DNA of 64,000 nt from contig JAJOZX010000943.1 in NCBI GenBank assembly GCA_023014485.1, forward strand, positions 822,501 to 886,500, read 5' to 3'. Within the stretch, counting starts at the first letter, position 1. Every line of letters starts with the position of its first letter. Under the pieces are notes generated by a model. It saw only the letters and a program-made list of their open reading frames with translations, did not search any database and had not been told where the DNA came from. The translations under genes and the position numbers were made by a program. Below are positions 11,160-23,545 of this stretch, piece by piece. The DNA comes from Bathynomus jamesi. Its lineage: Eukaryota; Arthropoda; Malacostraca; Isopoda; Cirolanidae.

Positions 11160-11965
11160 ACACCCCGGAAGTGGAGCTTCACGGTTAAGCTCCCGTAACC
11201 GAATGGAAACTTTTTCGTTAGGTGCAACTTTGACATAATGAGGTTTATCATATGCAATGCTCAAACTCTTACCTCGATGATCGGGAATGTCCACAATGCA
11301 TAACAGGCGAGCCTGAGTATCTCCAAGAAATTGGTGGTCCACGATACTACTGTAAACATAAAAAATGCCCGGGGGAGGGCCTCCAGCGGGTAATTTGGTA
11401 ATTTTAGTTGGTACAATAAGCTGAAGAAGTCATTCTGTGACTCGTGAAAAGTGTCTCGTTGGAAGGCCATACCATATCTGCCCTCAGGTACAATTTTGAA
11501 CAGTTCATCGTCCTTAATATTTCTACTAACCATTGATTTTAACAAAAAGTATGGGCCGGTGTGTCTGTTTACGACTTCGAAAAGTAAATCGGGGATGAGA
11601 CTTGACCTTTCCAGACTCCCATTTAAAGTTCTCACAATATCCTCAGCTGTGTCATAATGCCCCGGTCCTATTGTTACGTTTGTACTGTGGTACTGCAACT
11701 CGCCGCTCCAGGCTGAACGCAGAGTATCATCTAAAATTGCGCCTAATTTTTCACACTCATTGAGCCTTTTAAGAATCAGAAAAGTAGCCTATTTCTTCTC
11801 AATACTTAAAAACTTGGTGGTCAATTGAAATTCACACAAGCCGACATCGTATGATTCACGTTCCAAATCGATAGGTCTATGCAGTTCTGTTATAAAGCTG
11901 GAAAAGGTGTCCGGATGCGTGCCCAAAGAGGCAGAAGAGGGTAGTGTGACGTAGAAGTAATACAT
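11160..11965 (-). pseudogene. Polinton penton (minor capsid, single jelly-roll)
   Basis: The start at 11965 is supported by MYYFYVTLPSSASL and RPIDLERESYDVGLCEFQL, the characteristic N-terminus of penton proteins in this group. Later come VNRHTGPYFLLKS, then VDHQFLGDTQARLL and YDKPHYVKVAPNEKVSIRLR, which matches the conserved C-terminal strand with its xYVKV pattern. Penton caps the fivefold vertices. Internal stops, including one near 11790, and a frameshift near 11340 split it. Its end runs without a stop into the frame of the basic protein, presumably through a lost terminator. Confidence 0.75.
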
Positions 11966-13200
11966 GTTCGAGGGGTCTCACTCCGTTGTTCTTTGGCTGT
12001 TCGTCTCTAGCCTCCCCTCAGGTCCTATGCCGCCACGCTCAACATCATCAGTGCTATGTTTTTTTGATTGAATAACCTTTATTAATAATAAAATAAATAC
12101 AGTAGTCTTTTTACAATTTACAATTTTTACAATGACATGATAATTGTGAAGCTCGACTATTTATTTTTATTTAATTTGGCACTTAAACTTTAGGCTTTAC
12201 TGGGCTTTTATTAAAATTAAGCAGCTAGTTGTTATAAATTAATAATAATAAATAAATAAACAAGTAAATAAGTATTATTAATAGTTAAAACCTGTATTAC
12301 AATATTAAACAATATTAATGGACAATATTAAACATTATTAGTGGACATTAATCCAAGATTTTTGTTAGTATTCCATTATTAATCGGGACTTCAACTTGGT
12401 TTTAAACAAATTTACATTCGCAATATTTTTTATATCGGCACGCAAGTCATTCCATAGTTTCAATTCAATGAAAATGGGTAGTTTTTGAGATGAAGACAAT
12501 CTAAATTGAGGTATAACAAGCTTTGATCTCTTTCTGGTTTGATACGAGTGGATTTCTTGATGAGTTACAAAATATCTATTTACCCATTGCAAATTATTGA
12601 TTTTGTTCTTACACTTGTAAATAAAAATAAAATGTGCCAGTTTGGTTATATCGTTGAGCTTTAGTAGGTTTAGCTCTTTAAATAATGCACTAGAGTGATC
12701 AAGGAAATCAGCATCAGATAATAACCTTATTTCTCGTTTCTGGATTACAAAGATACCATTTAATGCGTTGTTAGCGGAGTTTCCCCAAACAAGGGTGCAG
12801 TATGTTATATAAGGAAGAACAAGAGTATGATAAAGAGTCAATAAAACTTGTTTAGGGACTACATTTCTAAGTTTAAACATTATAGCAACGCTCCTTGAAA
12901 TCTTTTTCGCGATATAATTTACATGATCACTCCATTGCATATTCTTATCTAGCATTACACCAAGAAATTTTGTTACAGTACACTCCTTTATGTCGATTTC
13001 ATTAACATTAAGTTCATCAAGATATACATTTCTTTTATTAGTAAAAATCATGAAATTTGTTTTACTGGTATTTAGGAAGAGTTTATTGGTGGTCAACCAT
13101 TTCATTACACTGATGAATTCTGAATGAAATATATTCTTAGCTGTATTAACATCTTTGCAAAAAAAGAGAGTTGTATCATCTGCAAACATTATGAAGTTCA

Positions 13201-14210
13201 GTATATCAGATGAACGTGGAAGGTCATTTATATATAATAAAAATAACAGTGGACCCAGTATATCAGATGAACGTGGAAGGTCATTTATATACAGGGTGTA
13301 CATAAAGTCAGGATCTATTTTTGTGAAGCACTTGGAAATTACATGGAATTCAATCATAAAATGATAAAGTGGTAACATTTATTAAATAATTAAGAGTAGG
13401 ATTCGACGTGACGCCCATCAGTATCCCTGCACAGCTCAAATCGTTCCGCAGCATTTCTAAACACATTCTGGAGCATTTGCCGGGTTATGTTATCTGCAGC
13501 AGTTCGTATACGTGTACGTAAGTTTTCAAGACTCGTAATCTTCGTCTGATAGACATGCGATTTGATAAAGCCCCATGCAAAGAAATCTAAAGGGGTTAAA
13601 TCTGGTGATCTCGCTGGCCAAGGGCTGTTGCTTCCGCGTCCGATCCAGCGATTTGGAAAACGTCCATTTAGATAATCCTGAACAATTTTAGCATAGTGAC
13701 AAGGAGCACCATCATGTTGATAGACGACAGGGATAGGATTGTTAGTACCGTCGTCTATCAACATGATGGTACTCCTTGTCACTATGCCAAAATTGTTCAG
13801 GATTATCTAAATGGACGTTTTCCAAATCGCTGGATCGGACGCGGAGGCAACAGCCCTTGCCAGCGAGATCACCAGATTTAACCCCTTTAGATTTCTTTGC
13901 ATGGGGCTTTATCAAATCGCACGTCTATCAGACGAAGATTACGAGTCTTGAAAACTTACGTACACGTATACGAACGGCTGCAGATAACATAACCCCGCAA
14001 ATGCTCCAGAATGTGTTTAGAAATGCTGCGGAACGATTTGAGCTGTGCAGGGATACTGATGGGCGTCACGTCGAATCCTACTCTTAATTATTTAATAAAT
14101 GTTACCACTTTATCATTTTATGATTGAATTCCATATAATTTCCAAGTGCTTCACAAAAATAGATCCTGACTTTATGTACACCCTGTATAATAAAAATAAC
14201 AGTGGACCCA
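13201..14210 (-). repeat. 57-bp in-frame tandem duplication in LINE RT, second copy split by mariner
   Basis: Unit 13201-13257 (GTATATCAGATG...ACAGTGGACCCA) is repeated from 13258 onward. The second copy is cut after 13291 by the mariner and continues after 14187 to about 14210. It duplicates 19 codons (GPLLFLLYINDLPRSSDIL) without shifting frame. Confidence 0.85.
13292..14185. mobile_element. Palindromic (inverted-dimer) mariner
   Basis: The element starts CAGGGTGTACATAAAGTCAG and ends with its inverse. It is flanked by TA duplications (13290-13291 and 14186-14187). Arms 13292-13728 and 13750-14185 are near-perfect reverse complements around a 21-nt spacer. Each arm encodes the C-terminal half of a mariner transposase facing outward (minus 13390-13782, plus about 13750-14087), with VYQHDGAPCHYAKIVQDYLN, RWIGRG and ARSPDLTPLDFFAWG. 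The N-terminal half with the first catalytic Asp is absent from both arms, so the copy is non-autonomous. Confidence 0.9.
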
Positions 14211-14904
14211 GAACTGAGCCCTGTGGCGCACCATGTTTGACAAGCGCTTTAGTGGAGCAAACCTTATTTGCTGATACAAAATTATATCTATTGGACAAAT
14301 AACTTTTAAACCAATCACTGATTGCTCCTCTAAAGCAGTAACAATACAATTTATTAAGTAGAATATCATGGTCTATTACATCAAACGCCTTACTCAAATC
14401 CATAAATATTAGTATCATTATTTCTTTGTTCGCCTTAGCTATATTTACATTTTCCATAAGATTTAAAATAGCCATTTACGTTGTTTTATTATTACGAAAG
14501 CCATGTTGATTTGGAAATAATAAATTTTAGGTTTATAAATATCGCTGCATTCTACTTTTTACAATTTTTTCGAAAACTTTGCTGAACACAGATAATGAAC
14601 ACACCAGCCTGTAATTTGTTGCTAGTGTAGGATCACCCCCTTTAAAAAGGGGTGTTATACAACCAGTTTTTAGCATTGATGGGAATATTCCTTTGGAAAT
14701 ACTTTGATTGATAATTTTAGCCAAAGTTACAGATATCTTATCTTTAACAAGTTTCAATACAGGTACAGGAATGTTATGAATGTTATTTTTTGTATTTTTA
14801 ATTTACCATTAATATTCTGGACCTCAGTAGAGGTAGCAGGAACAAAAAAAATGAATTTAGTAGGCTGGGTGGCATATATTCTAGAGGTGAGTGATCATTA
14901 CTTA

Positions 14905-15147
14905 TTATGTCCGATACCTTTGGGCACCTCGCCGGTTTTTTATAATCTTCGAGCTTTGAAGAAATTTATGTAGAGCTTCTTGATATAAAGTTATTTTCTC
15001 GTCAGGTGGCTTCTCGCTGTTTAATAGATTCACCATTTCATTCTCTATTCTTTTAAGCCTATTTTTACCAGGCTCTAGTACTGATTCCTGGTTCTTTGCA
15101 TTTTGTAACGAAGCATACACCTCGTGTGGAATCACCACTTTCTTCAT
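14905..15147 (-). CDS. Small conserved Polinton protein (function unknown), C-terminally truncated
   Basis: This is an 80-codon frame beginning MKKVVIPHEVYASLQ with a later LYQEALHKFLQ block. The arrangement of an N-terminal KKxxxIPxE and a C-terminal YxxALxxFL matches a small protein I recognise from many Polinton capsid modules. No biochemical role is known to me. It is the first gene of the minus-strand capsid block. The LINE at 12062-14895 cuts off its C-terminus, the rest of which may be the short frame ending just before the penton start (about 11970-12060). Confidence 0.55.
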   Translation of the reverse strand: MKKVVIPHEVYASLQNAKNQESVLEPGKNRLKRIENEMVNLLNSEKPPDEKITLYQEALHKFLQSSKIIKNRRGAQRYRT

Positions 15148-15640
15148 TATATTATACTAGACAATAAAGGCGCTAAAACTGAAAACAAGATGGGGAGGAA
15201 CGATCGACCTCTTTGCACAGTAATTCGCTTTTTTGTACACACTTTGTTTTTTACGAGCGTGTGCGCGTATTATGCTCTTGTAGCGGCGTAAGCGCGACTT
15301 CTAAGTGGCCTTCATTGGTACATTGAATTTTATAACGTTAAGGCAGATTTCACAGATGCATTTTAAAAACTCTGGGTCAATATTTTTGACAAACGGGCTT
15401 TGGAAAGTGCGCGGCAATCGTCGATAGATTTTTATTAATTCACGATATTTCTTTAACCTCTGTCATTCTGGGATGTACACCGTTTCAGCCTCGTTTGGGA
15501 ATATATTCGTTCTTAGATTGGATTGGATGATAGTCGTAAGACTGTGTATGTTTTTAAAAGCAGCGTGAGAGAACGTACAAAACCCCTACTTATTTTAGGC
15601 TTGTCTGGGAAAACGTATCTCCCCATCCGTAATATAAGGG
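15148..15640. promoter_or_regulatory. Divergent intergenic region between capsid module and polymerase
   Basis: This is about 500 bp between the minus-strand start at 15147 and the polymerase N-terminal region. It should hold promoters in both directions. I cannot point to a TATA box with confidence. Scattered polymerase-like residues (VWENVSPHP, RNIRALYAS) near 15600-15660 suggest the decayed polymerase N-terminus may already begin here. Confidence 0.35.
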
Positions 15641-15649
15641 CTCTTTACG

Positions 15650-16565
15650 CAAGTTATGATAAAAGTTGAAAATATGAAAGACATCACGATTTGTTTAAGG
15701 GTTGTCTCGAGTTTACGAATGACCTGTCGAAACATTGTAAGGAGTGCCACATGGTTTGCGACCAGTGTAAAAGCCCCAGATGTAAAAGTCGTGTAGTTGA
15801 AACTGAGAAGCGTAATTGTAACGTATGTAAGCGCATGTTTTTCAATAATGTCTGTTTTGACTACGATAAATCAAATGGCACCTGTAGGAAAATGAGGATT
15901 TGCTTGTGTTATGTTTCATACAATAGACAGCTGGGGGAAATTCGAGCACAAATGCGATGAAATTTACTGTTCTACATGTCATGAAGAATATAAGGCGGAT
16001 GGTGTAAAGTACGTATGTTATATGAAAGATGCCAAACCTTAAAATAAACCTTGTATAACCGTGTATTATGACATAGAAACTTACACAAACCCCGAAATAA
16101 AAGAGGTTATCCCGCATTTACTCGTAAGTCAGACTATTTGTGATGAATGTATAAACATTGAGTGTGATGAATGCCGCAAATGTGGTAAACGGACAAATAT
16201 TTTTAAGGTGCCTGTAAGAGATTCCCCGTTGAAACTGTTTGTGAACTATAATGTCAAGCTAGCGAACCAGTTCAAAAAAATGACTCATATTCCTGCCCAT
16301 AACGCTGCAAAATTTGACATGCAGTTCCTTTATAAGGAGCTGCTTGAGCATGAGTCCTCAGAGATATTCATGGGTGATCCCTTGAAAAGAGGGAACAAAC
16401 TTATACAGATGCAGATAAAAGGAAATATTCAGTTTAAAGACACCCTGTTATTCACACCTTGTAAATTAGCGGAGCTACGCAAGGTGATGGGAGTAGACGC
16501 TGAAGTTTCAAAAGGGTACTTCCCTTACACATTCCTCACTCACAACAATTTAAAGTATCTACAGA
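15650..16565 (+). pseudogene. Polinton protein-primed DNA polymerase B, N-terminal part
   Basis: A Cys-rich zinc-binding region comes first (CKECHMVCDQCKSPRCKSR, then CNVCKRMFFNNVCF and a further Cys cluster to about 16030). After a stop it is followed by VYYDIETYTNPEI, the exonuclease motif I (DxE). Then come CRKCGKRTNIF, PLKLFVNYNVKLANQFKKM and IPAHNAAKFDMQFLYKELL (exonuclease II) and a KGYFPYTFLTHNNL block. The reading stops at the junction with inserted LINEs and resumes at about 25.45 kb. This enzyme replicates the element using a terminal protein primer. Confidence 0.82.
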
Positions 16566-16735
16566 TCTACAGAAGCTAAGGCTAACAAAGACCCTAAAAT
16601 CCACTCTAAGGTTAGCCCGCGAGAAAGGAAAGAGTAGGGGGTTAAAAGAGGAGAATAAGGGGTTAAGTAAGTAGCAAAACCTATCATTCGTGGGTTAACA
16701 TTCATTAAGAAAAGAGAAAGAAAGACTCACCATCA

Positions 16736-17329
16736 TCATCTGCCGGCCACTGCTGACAAGTCGGAAAAATAGTCGAAGAGAATACTGTCTGTAAAATGGT
16801 CAACATTATTAGTTATATCCTCCACCCTTGCACCAGGGTAGCAGTAACGGCGCCTACCACGAGGGTTTCTCCCACAGAATTCCTCGAGCTGCCCTCGAAC
16901 AATGGAATCACCAACGAGTCGTATTTCCGGTTCATCAGTATCTTCGAACCCTAAAACAGAAAACTTATTGCTTGTTATTACTGGTAGACAAGGCTTTGCT
17001 TTTCTCAATGGGGCTCCATTTCGCACTCGAACGAAGGGTTGGGAACTAGGGGAAGAGAGAGGGCTATTAGTACTATTTATATTATTAATAGAAACTGAGG
17101 CAGGAGGGGTCGTAACTGGAGTCTCAAGGGATTCTAATTTTGCCGTCAGGAGCATCACGCTTTCTTCAAGTCTCACCCTGGCCTGCCTCTCACGGTCTAA
17201 TTCGTTCCTCAGCACTTCCATGCTTGAGCACCACCTGCAAACTAACTGATCATTATTATTAGCCATTGTAAACGCGTAAGCAGCAAATTTCCCTTCACAG
17301 CGACTGCAGGTACTTGACGGGGGTGCCAT
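16736..17329 (-). pseudogene. LINE A ORF1, N-terminal half (zinc/coiled coil/SGNH esterase start)
   Basis: The protein starts MAPPSSTCSRCEGKF with a CxxC...CxxC pair (also CRWCSS). It has a coiled-coil LRNELDRERQARVRLEESV, a Ser/Thr/Pro linker, and then RLVGDSIVRGQL, the block I motif (GDS) of SGNH hydrolases, and PGARVEDI. CR1-type elements carry such an esterase in ORF1. Homology ends near 16780, where the strand switch would lie. The rest of the esterase is on the opposite strand at 17642. Confidence 0.7.
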
Positions 17330-17641
17330 GCTTTTAATTAGTTAAACAACAAAAAACAAAAATAAAAAACAAAAAACGAGCGTTTGGAAATTAATAAATT
17401 ACAACGTAGGTCCACCGCGTTCTTGAAACGCAGAAACAGGATCTTGTAACACAAATTTATTACTAAATTAATATAGAATTAAGCTACCGACGAAAGAAAC
17501 GTTAAAGAAAAAGTATTAAATGGAACTTATCTGGTCGTTGTTTACTTTCTTAATCCTTTTTTTCCCACGGTAGGTGACCCTTTTGGAGGTCAGGTAGTGT
17601 GATGGAAATCGGAACCTTAAAAAACCACGTTTCTGATAGAT

Positions 17642-17983
17642 TTGAAAAACAACAAAAACAAACTGCTGGCTAGGTACAGGGACTTATTAGAGCGATTAAA
17701 GGAGAAAACTAATAAGATTGTTTTAACAGGTATACTTCCTCGAATTATCCAACGAAGCGATTTCTACAGCAAGGCGACCTATATTAACAATAACCTAAAG
17801 TCTGTTTGCCAACAGGAAGGAGTGCATTTTGCTAATTTTTGGAACAGTTTCTACGGCAGGAGGGACTTGTTCCTCGAAGATGGACTTCATCTTAATGAAG
17901 TTGGAGCTGCGCGTTTAGGAAGACTATTCCATAATACTGTCTCTTCTTTTCAGGCTGCCGTAAGCCGAACGGTCCCAGCGTAA
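17642..17983 (+). pseudogene. LINE A ORF1, C-terminal half (SGNH esterase end)
   Basis: The sequence ARYRDLLERLKEKTNKIVLTG, LPRIIQRSDFYSKATYINN and FLEDGLHLNEVGAARLG includes the DGLHLN block, which carries the catalytic Asp-x-x-His of SGNH hydrolases. It follows on from the minus-strand half with only a short gap. About 50 bp later ORF2 begins. The esterase of CR1 ORF1 is thought to aid membrane or RNP association. Confidence 0.7.
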
Positions 17984-18033
17984 ATTCGACAAATTTTCCC
18001 CGCGCTCGCGAAGGTGTCGCAATTACAAACAAT

Positions 18034-20822
18034 TTGAAGGTTCTATCCTTAAATGCTCGTAGCCTACGAAATAAAATAAACGAATTTTTTTCTTTAATTG
18101 CTTGTAAAGACTATGATTTAATTGCGGTAAATGAATCGTGGCTTAGCACTGAAACACATGACTTTGTAGGGGAGTATCAAATTAAAGGTTATAGACTTTT
18201 TGTTAAAAACAGAATAGGTAGGCGAGGAGGCGGTGTTATGTTGTATATCAAAGATAATATTGCGAACGTTATAGAAGTAAAGCACTCAATTCCAGAACCG
18301 ATAGATTCGACTATAGCAGAACTTAAATTGAACGATTTCAAACTTCTTGTTGCGGTTATATATAGGCCCCCAAATCAAACAGCTGCTACGGACGAAGCGT
18401 TATATCGTGAACTAAAGAGAATAATCGGTAGTGAGCAGGCTTTAGTTATGGGTGACTTTAATTGCGCCAACGTGAATTACGATACAATGCAGGGAGACGC
18501 GGAAGGTAATCGTTTAGTTAATTTTCTCGAGGATAGCTTTCTTATTCAAAAGGTTGGGGAACCTACGAGGTTGGACAGTATTTTAGATTTAGTAATAACT
18601 ACGGATGATAGGCTAATTACTGATCTTCAAGTAATAGAACCGTTGAGCAATAGCGATCACAATATGGTAGAGTTTGTCCTCTCAGTAAGTCACTCGAAAC
18701 CAACTAACTCGACTAAAATTCCTAGCTTCCAGCACGCAGACTTTAGTAAATTTCGAAATAAATTTTCACACGTCAATTGGGAAAACGTAATGGGGAACTC
18801 CAACGCAAAACTAATGTGGGAATCGTTCGTAAAGGTATTTAGGACTATAAATGAGGAATGTGTACCGTACAAAATTAAGCGTGCGAAAGTAAACAACAAG
18901 CCCTTGTGGTTTACTTCTAGAGTAGGAGACATTATAAAGAGTAGAGAGAGGGCTTATAGGCTATACAAGTCCGATAAAGATAATCTGTTGTTACGAAACA
19001 ACTACATATCTCTAAGGCGTGAAGCTAAAAGTGTAATAAAAAAGTCAAAACGCGAATTTGAAATCTCCATAGCTCGTGACGGTAAAGAAAATCCCAGCGA
19101 TTCTTTCAATACGTCAATAATAGAAATCCAGTAAAAAGTGTCTTAGGTCCATTAAAAAATGGAAATGGAGATCTGGTCTCTGAAAACAAGGAAATGGCTA
19201 CCTTGCTAAACGAATTTTTTACGTCAGTTTTTACTATAGAAGATGTAACGAATATCCCTACGGTCATAGACATAATACCTTTTGATAATGGTAATATTTT
19301 GGATAATATTGTCGTTAGTGAAGGGGAAGTAATGCGCTATATTGATAAAATGAAAACGCGTAAATCACCGGGTCCGGATTCCATATATCCCATACAACTA
19401 AAAGAATTAAAAGATAGCATTGTTGTGCCGCTAACAAAGATTTTTAATGCGTCTATTTCTGAGAGGTGCGTACCAGATAATTTCAAGTTAGCAAACGTAA
19501 CACCTATCTTTAAGAAAGGCGATAAAGGTGCGGCGGGAAATTATAGGCCAATCAGTTTAACGTCTGTTGTAGGTAAGCTACTGGAATCAATAATTAGGGA
19601 TCGTATAGTCGAACACTTAGAAGTGCATAATCTGGTCAGAAATACGCAGCACGGTTTTAGGCGAAACAAATCTTGCTTAACTAATCTTTTAGAATTTTTC
19701 CAAAGCGTGGTTAACGTTTACGATAGACATCGGGCGGTTGATGTAGTGTATTTAGATTTTCAAAAAGCGTTTGACACCGTGCCGCACAAAAGACTCATTG
19801 AAAAAACTAAGGCTCATGGAATCAGGGGTGTAGTAATAAATTGGCTAGAAGAATGGTTGCGAGGCAGGAAACAGAGGGTGGTCGTTGATGGAGCAGAGTC
19901 GTGTTGGGCTAATGTAGCGAGTGGCGTTCCTCAGGGTTCTGTATTGGGCCCCTTGCTTTTTCTTATATATATTAACGATTTAGATGTCGGCCTAGTCAGT
20001 ACAGTTTCAAAGTTTGCGGATGACACGAAGCTGGGTGGTAGGGCGATTAATGACGAAGATAGAGGTAAAATTCAGGAAGATCTGAATAAAATCGTTGATT
20101 GGTCAGTCACATGGCAAATGAGATTTAACGTGGATAAGTGCAAAATTATGCATATAGGTTCGCGTAACGGTAATTTTGCGTATAGTATGTCAGGGAAAGA
20201 TTTAACAAGCGTAGAGCAAGAAAAAGATTTAGGAGTTATAGTCACTGGTGATTTAAAAGTAGCGAAAAAAAGTACAGCGGCGGTCAATAAGGCGAACAAA
20301 GTGTTAGGTTTTATAGCTCGAAATTTTGAGTACAAATCGCGCGATATTATAGTTCCTCTTTATAAATCATTAGTTAGACCCCATTTGGAGTACGCGGTCC
20401 AATTTTGGAATCCGCATATGCGCAAAGATATAGACAAAATCGAAAGAGTTCAAAGACGAGCAACTAAGATGATTCCGTCTCTTAGGTCAAAGTCGTACGA
20501 GGATAGGCTTAAAGAGTTAAAATTGACTACACTCGAGACTAGGAGGTTAAGGGGTGATCTAATCCAGGTTTTCAAAATTATGAATGGGTTTGATAACGTA
20601 GATAGAGATAGCTTTTTCGAAATATCTCAATATAATAGGACTAGAAATAACGGGTGTAAGTTGACAAGTAGAAGGTTCGAGACAGCAGTTGCGAAAAACT
20701 TTTTACGCATAGAATAGTAAATAGCTGGAATAGTTTGCCGGTAGAAGTAATTAGTAGCACGTCTATAAACATGTTTAAGAATCGATTGGACGCGCATGTT
20801 GATAGAAAGGGTATAGTTTAAG
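18034..20822 (+). pseudogene. LINE A ORF2: EEP endonuclease and reverse transcriptase, nearly intact
   Basis: The endonuclease (18034-19134) shows SLNARSLRNKINEF, AVNESWLS, MGDFNCANVNY and NSDHNMVEF, the metal-binding and catalytic EEP motifs. A frameshift near 19090 leads into the RT frame (19194-20717) with NVTPIFKKGDK, NYRPISLTSVVGK, LDFQKAFDTVPH, GVPQGSVLGPLLF and KFADDTKLGG (intact FADD). A second shift near 20700 leads to NSWNSLPVEV and the end at about 20822. Only two visible lesions make this the best-preserved LINE ORF2 in the window. Confidence 0.85.
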
Positions 20823-23545
20823 GTAGTAAAATTAAGGCTTTGTGGGGATAGATCCCACAGCTCAACACAAGTGTTGTGGGATATAGGGAGGCAGCGTCTT
20901 GGGTTAGGGGATACTCTCTGTCCTTACACACCCCATTTAAAGAGATTCCTCTGCCGAGCGGTGCCCCCCATATTACTGTGAGGTATTGAAAAACTCATGA
21001 TCTTCACTTGCCCCACAAACACCTTTAAATGGGAGACCCATAATGGGTGCACACACATTTCTACATTACTGTACAGTCTTTACAGCCACACCTGCACTTT
21101 TCCTCGTATGTGTATACACAATACACGATTACGAACACAGTTAGGTAGACCAGCCATGAGTGGATCCTAGGGTCTTTGTTGGTTTGAAACATTATAACAT
21201 TACATTATAACATTATACCATGCAAACTATAGACATGCAAGTAAAGAGAGGATAAGAAAAAAAAAAGTAGGAAGAGTATAACAAAAAGTGGGTTAGTTTA
21301 CACTACGAGCTACATCTAAGTTCGTGTTAGTCTAATTTTTTTTCTTTATAATTTTATTGCTAGCATCACACGCTGGCATGTCACAAGCTGGCATTAATCG
21401 TCAACAGACTCATACTCGACCACCACCCCCAGAGCTCCTGTTGCTAATTGTTTTGTTATTTTAAACACGTTAATATTTTTAAAATACATATCTAAACGGT
21501 TCTTAAACATATTAACGCTGGTAGAGTTCACGACGGGCGCGGGAAGATTATTCCATTTATCAATTACTTTAAACGTAAAAAAAGTTTTTAGCGATGTTAG
21601 TAATGAAACGTCTGCCACGCAACTTAAATCCGTTATTACGAGTATTGCTATTATCGAAAGTGAATAGTTTGTCAAAATTTAAGTTATCGATTTTATTAAC
21701 GATTTTGAAAACTTCAATAAACTCCCCCCTTAATCTCCTAGTTTCGAGTGAATGCAAGTCTAACTTTTTAATCCTATCTTCGTAAGACTTTTTGTGCAAT
21801 GACGGAATTAGTTTCGTGGCGCGACGCTGAACCTTTTCCAACCTATCAATATCCTCACGCAAATACGGGCACCTAAACTCAACGGCATATTCTAAATGAG
21901 GCCTGAGTAGGGACTTTTAAATCCTTAGATACGCGTACGCCTAAATCTACTTCCTCCTCAACGCTCACTAACTCTCTATCATCCATCGTGTACGTGTAAT
22001 TATTGTTACGAGAAACTATATGCAAAATTTTATATTTATCTACGTTAAATTGCATCTGCCACTTATCCGTCCACTCCATAATCCTATTTCCATCGTCTTG
22101 GAGCCTATTTCTATCGTCCACGTTAACAACTTTACCGCCTATTTTAGTATCGTCCGCGAATTTTGACACGTTACTGGTCAAGCCTACATCTATGTCGTTA
22201 ATGTAGATTACGAACAGCAATGGGCCTAACACTGAACCCTGTGGGACACCGCTACATACAACCAACCACCCCGATTCACTACCATTAACAACGACCCTCT
22301 GTATTCTAGCACGAAGCCATTCCTCTAACCAGTTAGCTACCTGACCGCGTATACCGTACGCTTTAACATTCGCAATTAATGTTATATGCGAAACTGTATC
22401 GAACGCTTTTTTAAAATCTAAATAAATAACGTCAACCACTATGCCTATCGTATTCGCGCACTATTTCGTTATAAAATTCTAACAAATTAGTTAAACAACA
22501 TCTATGGCGTCGAAACCCATGCTGACTACTATTAATCAAATCGCGACTTTATAAGTGATCGACGATACGGTCCTTAACTATGGATTCCAAAAGTTTACCG
22601 ACAATTGACGTTAAGCTAATAGGCCTATAATTGCTAGCTACTTTGCGGTCGCCTTTTTTAAAAATAGGCCGGACGTTAGCTAATTTGAAGTCTTCAGGAA
22701 TAATCCCCGCTTCCAGTGACTTATTAAAAATTCTTGTTAATGGGCCTACTATAACGTCTTTCAAATCTTTCAAATGTCGAGGATAAAACGCAGCAGGGCC
22801 TGGAGCCTTGATAACTTTTAGCTTATCGATATAATGCGCAATCTCACAATCGTAAACAGTTATATCATTCAAAATAGTCTCGATACTAAATGGAACGATA
22901 TCCTCAACGTTGGCGACATTATTTACGTCTTCTACGGTAAAACCTGTCGCAAAAAAGTTGTTAAAAATACCCGCCATCGCCTGAGCCTCAGAAGCCAAAG
23001 CGCCGTTAGCGTCCACTAGAGGGCCTATGTTATCTTTTATCGGCTTACGATTATTGACGTATTCAAAAAACTTTTTGGGATTATGTTTACTATCCGCAGC
23101 TATAAGTATCTCTAAATTACGCTTAGCATCCCTAACAGATCTTTTAACCTGACGTCTAAGCTCATATATCTATTAAAGTTAGCTACTGTGCCATTGCGCT
23201 TATTAAGTCTATACGCTCTGTTACGCTCGTTTATGAACTCGCCTATTTCCCTAGTCCACCACTTGGGCCTACCATGATTTCTAGCGCGCTTGGGCCTACT
23301 CGGAATAAACGCCCTTTCTATATTCATAAAACTTTCTTTAAACGCCTCCCAATGAAAATTTGCCTCATTATCTATAAATAAATTATCCCAGTCCACTACT
23401 CTCATCCTGTCCACAAAACTACCAAAATTAGCCCTACGAAAATCGGGGACTTCTATTACGTTACTATCCTTACTGTTTTCTATCAATACCTTAAACTTAA
23501 TAATTTGGTGATCGCTACAGCCCAAACTCTCGCCTACTTCTAAAC

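Larger units (their letters stand above)
12062..14895 (-). pseudogene. Non-LTR retrotransposon (CR1/L2/jockey superclade), 5' truncated
   Basis: Reverse transcriptase pieces in order are LKTGCITPLFKGGDP (14.7 kb), DLSKAFDVIDHDIL and HGAPQGSVLGPLLFLLY (14.4-14.2 kb), then FADDTTLFF and KFLGVMLDKNMQWSDH down to 12365. The YxDD-type catalytic FADD motif is intact. The first part of ORF2 and the endonuclease are missing. The AT-rich 3' UTR ends at about 12062, inside the Polinton. A palindromic mariner (13292-14185) is inserted and there is an in-frame 57-bp tandem duplication beside it. Frameshifts occur near 14500. Confidence 0.8.
16586..21184. mobile_element. CR1-like LINE A with inverted 5' segment
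   Basis: The outer borders carry an approximately 22-bp inverted repeat: AACAAAGACCCTAAAATCCACTC at 16586 and GAGTGGATCCTAGGGTCTTTGTTGG at 21160. Inside, the N-terminal half of ORF1 lies on the minus strand (16736-17329), and the C-terminal half plus ORF2 and 3' UTR lie on the plus strand (17642-21184). The two ORF1 halves are complementary in content, as expected if one element suffered a 5' inversion (twin priming). The border repeat instead suggests two head-to-head copies. It interrupts the Polinton polymerase. Confidence 0.7.

Noticed and set aside
21185..21240. CATTATAA-type stretch as a LINE 3' microsatellite tail
   Set aside because: It lies at the junction of two converging LINE 3' ends and cannot be assigned to either with confidence.
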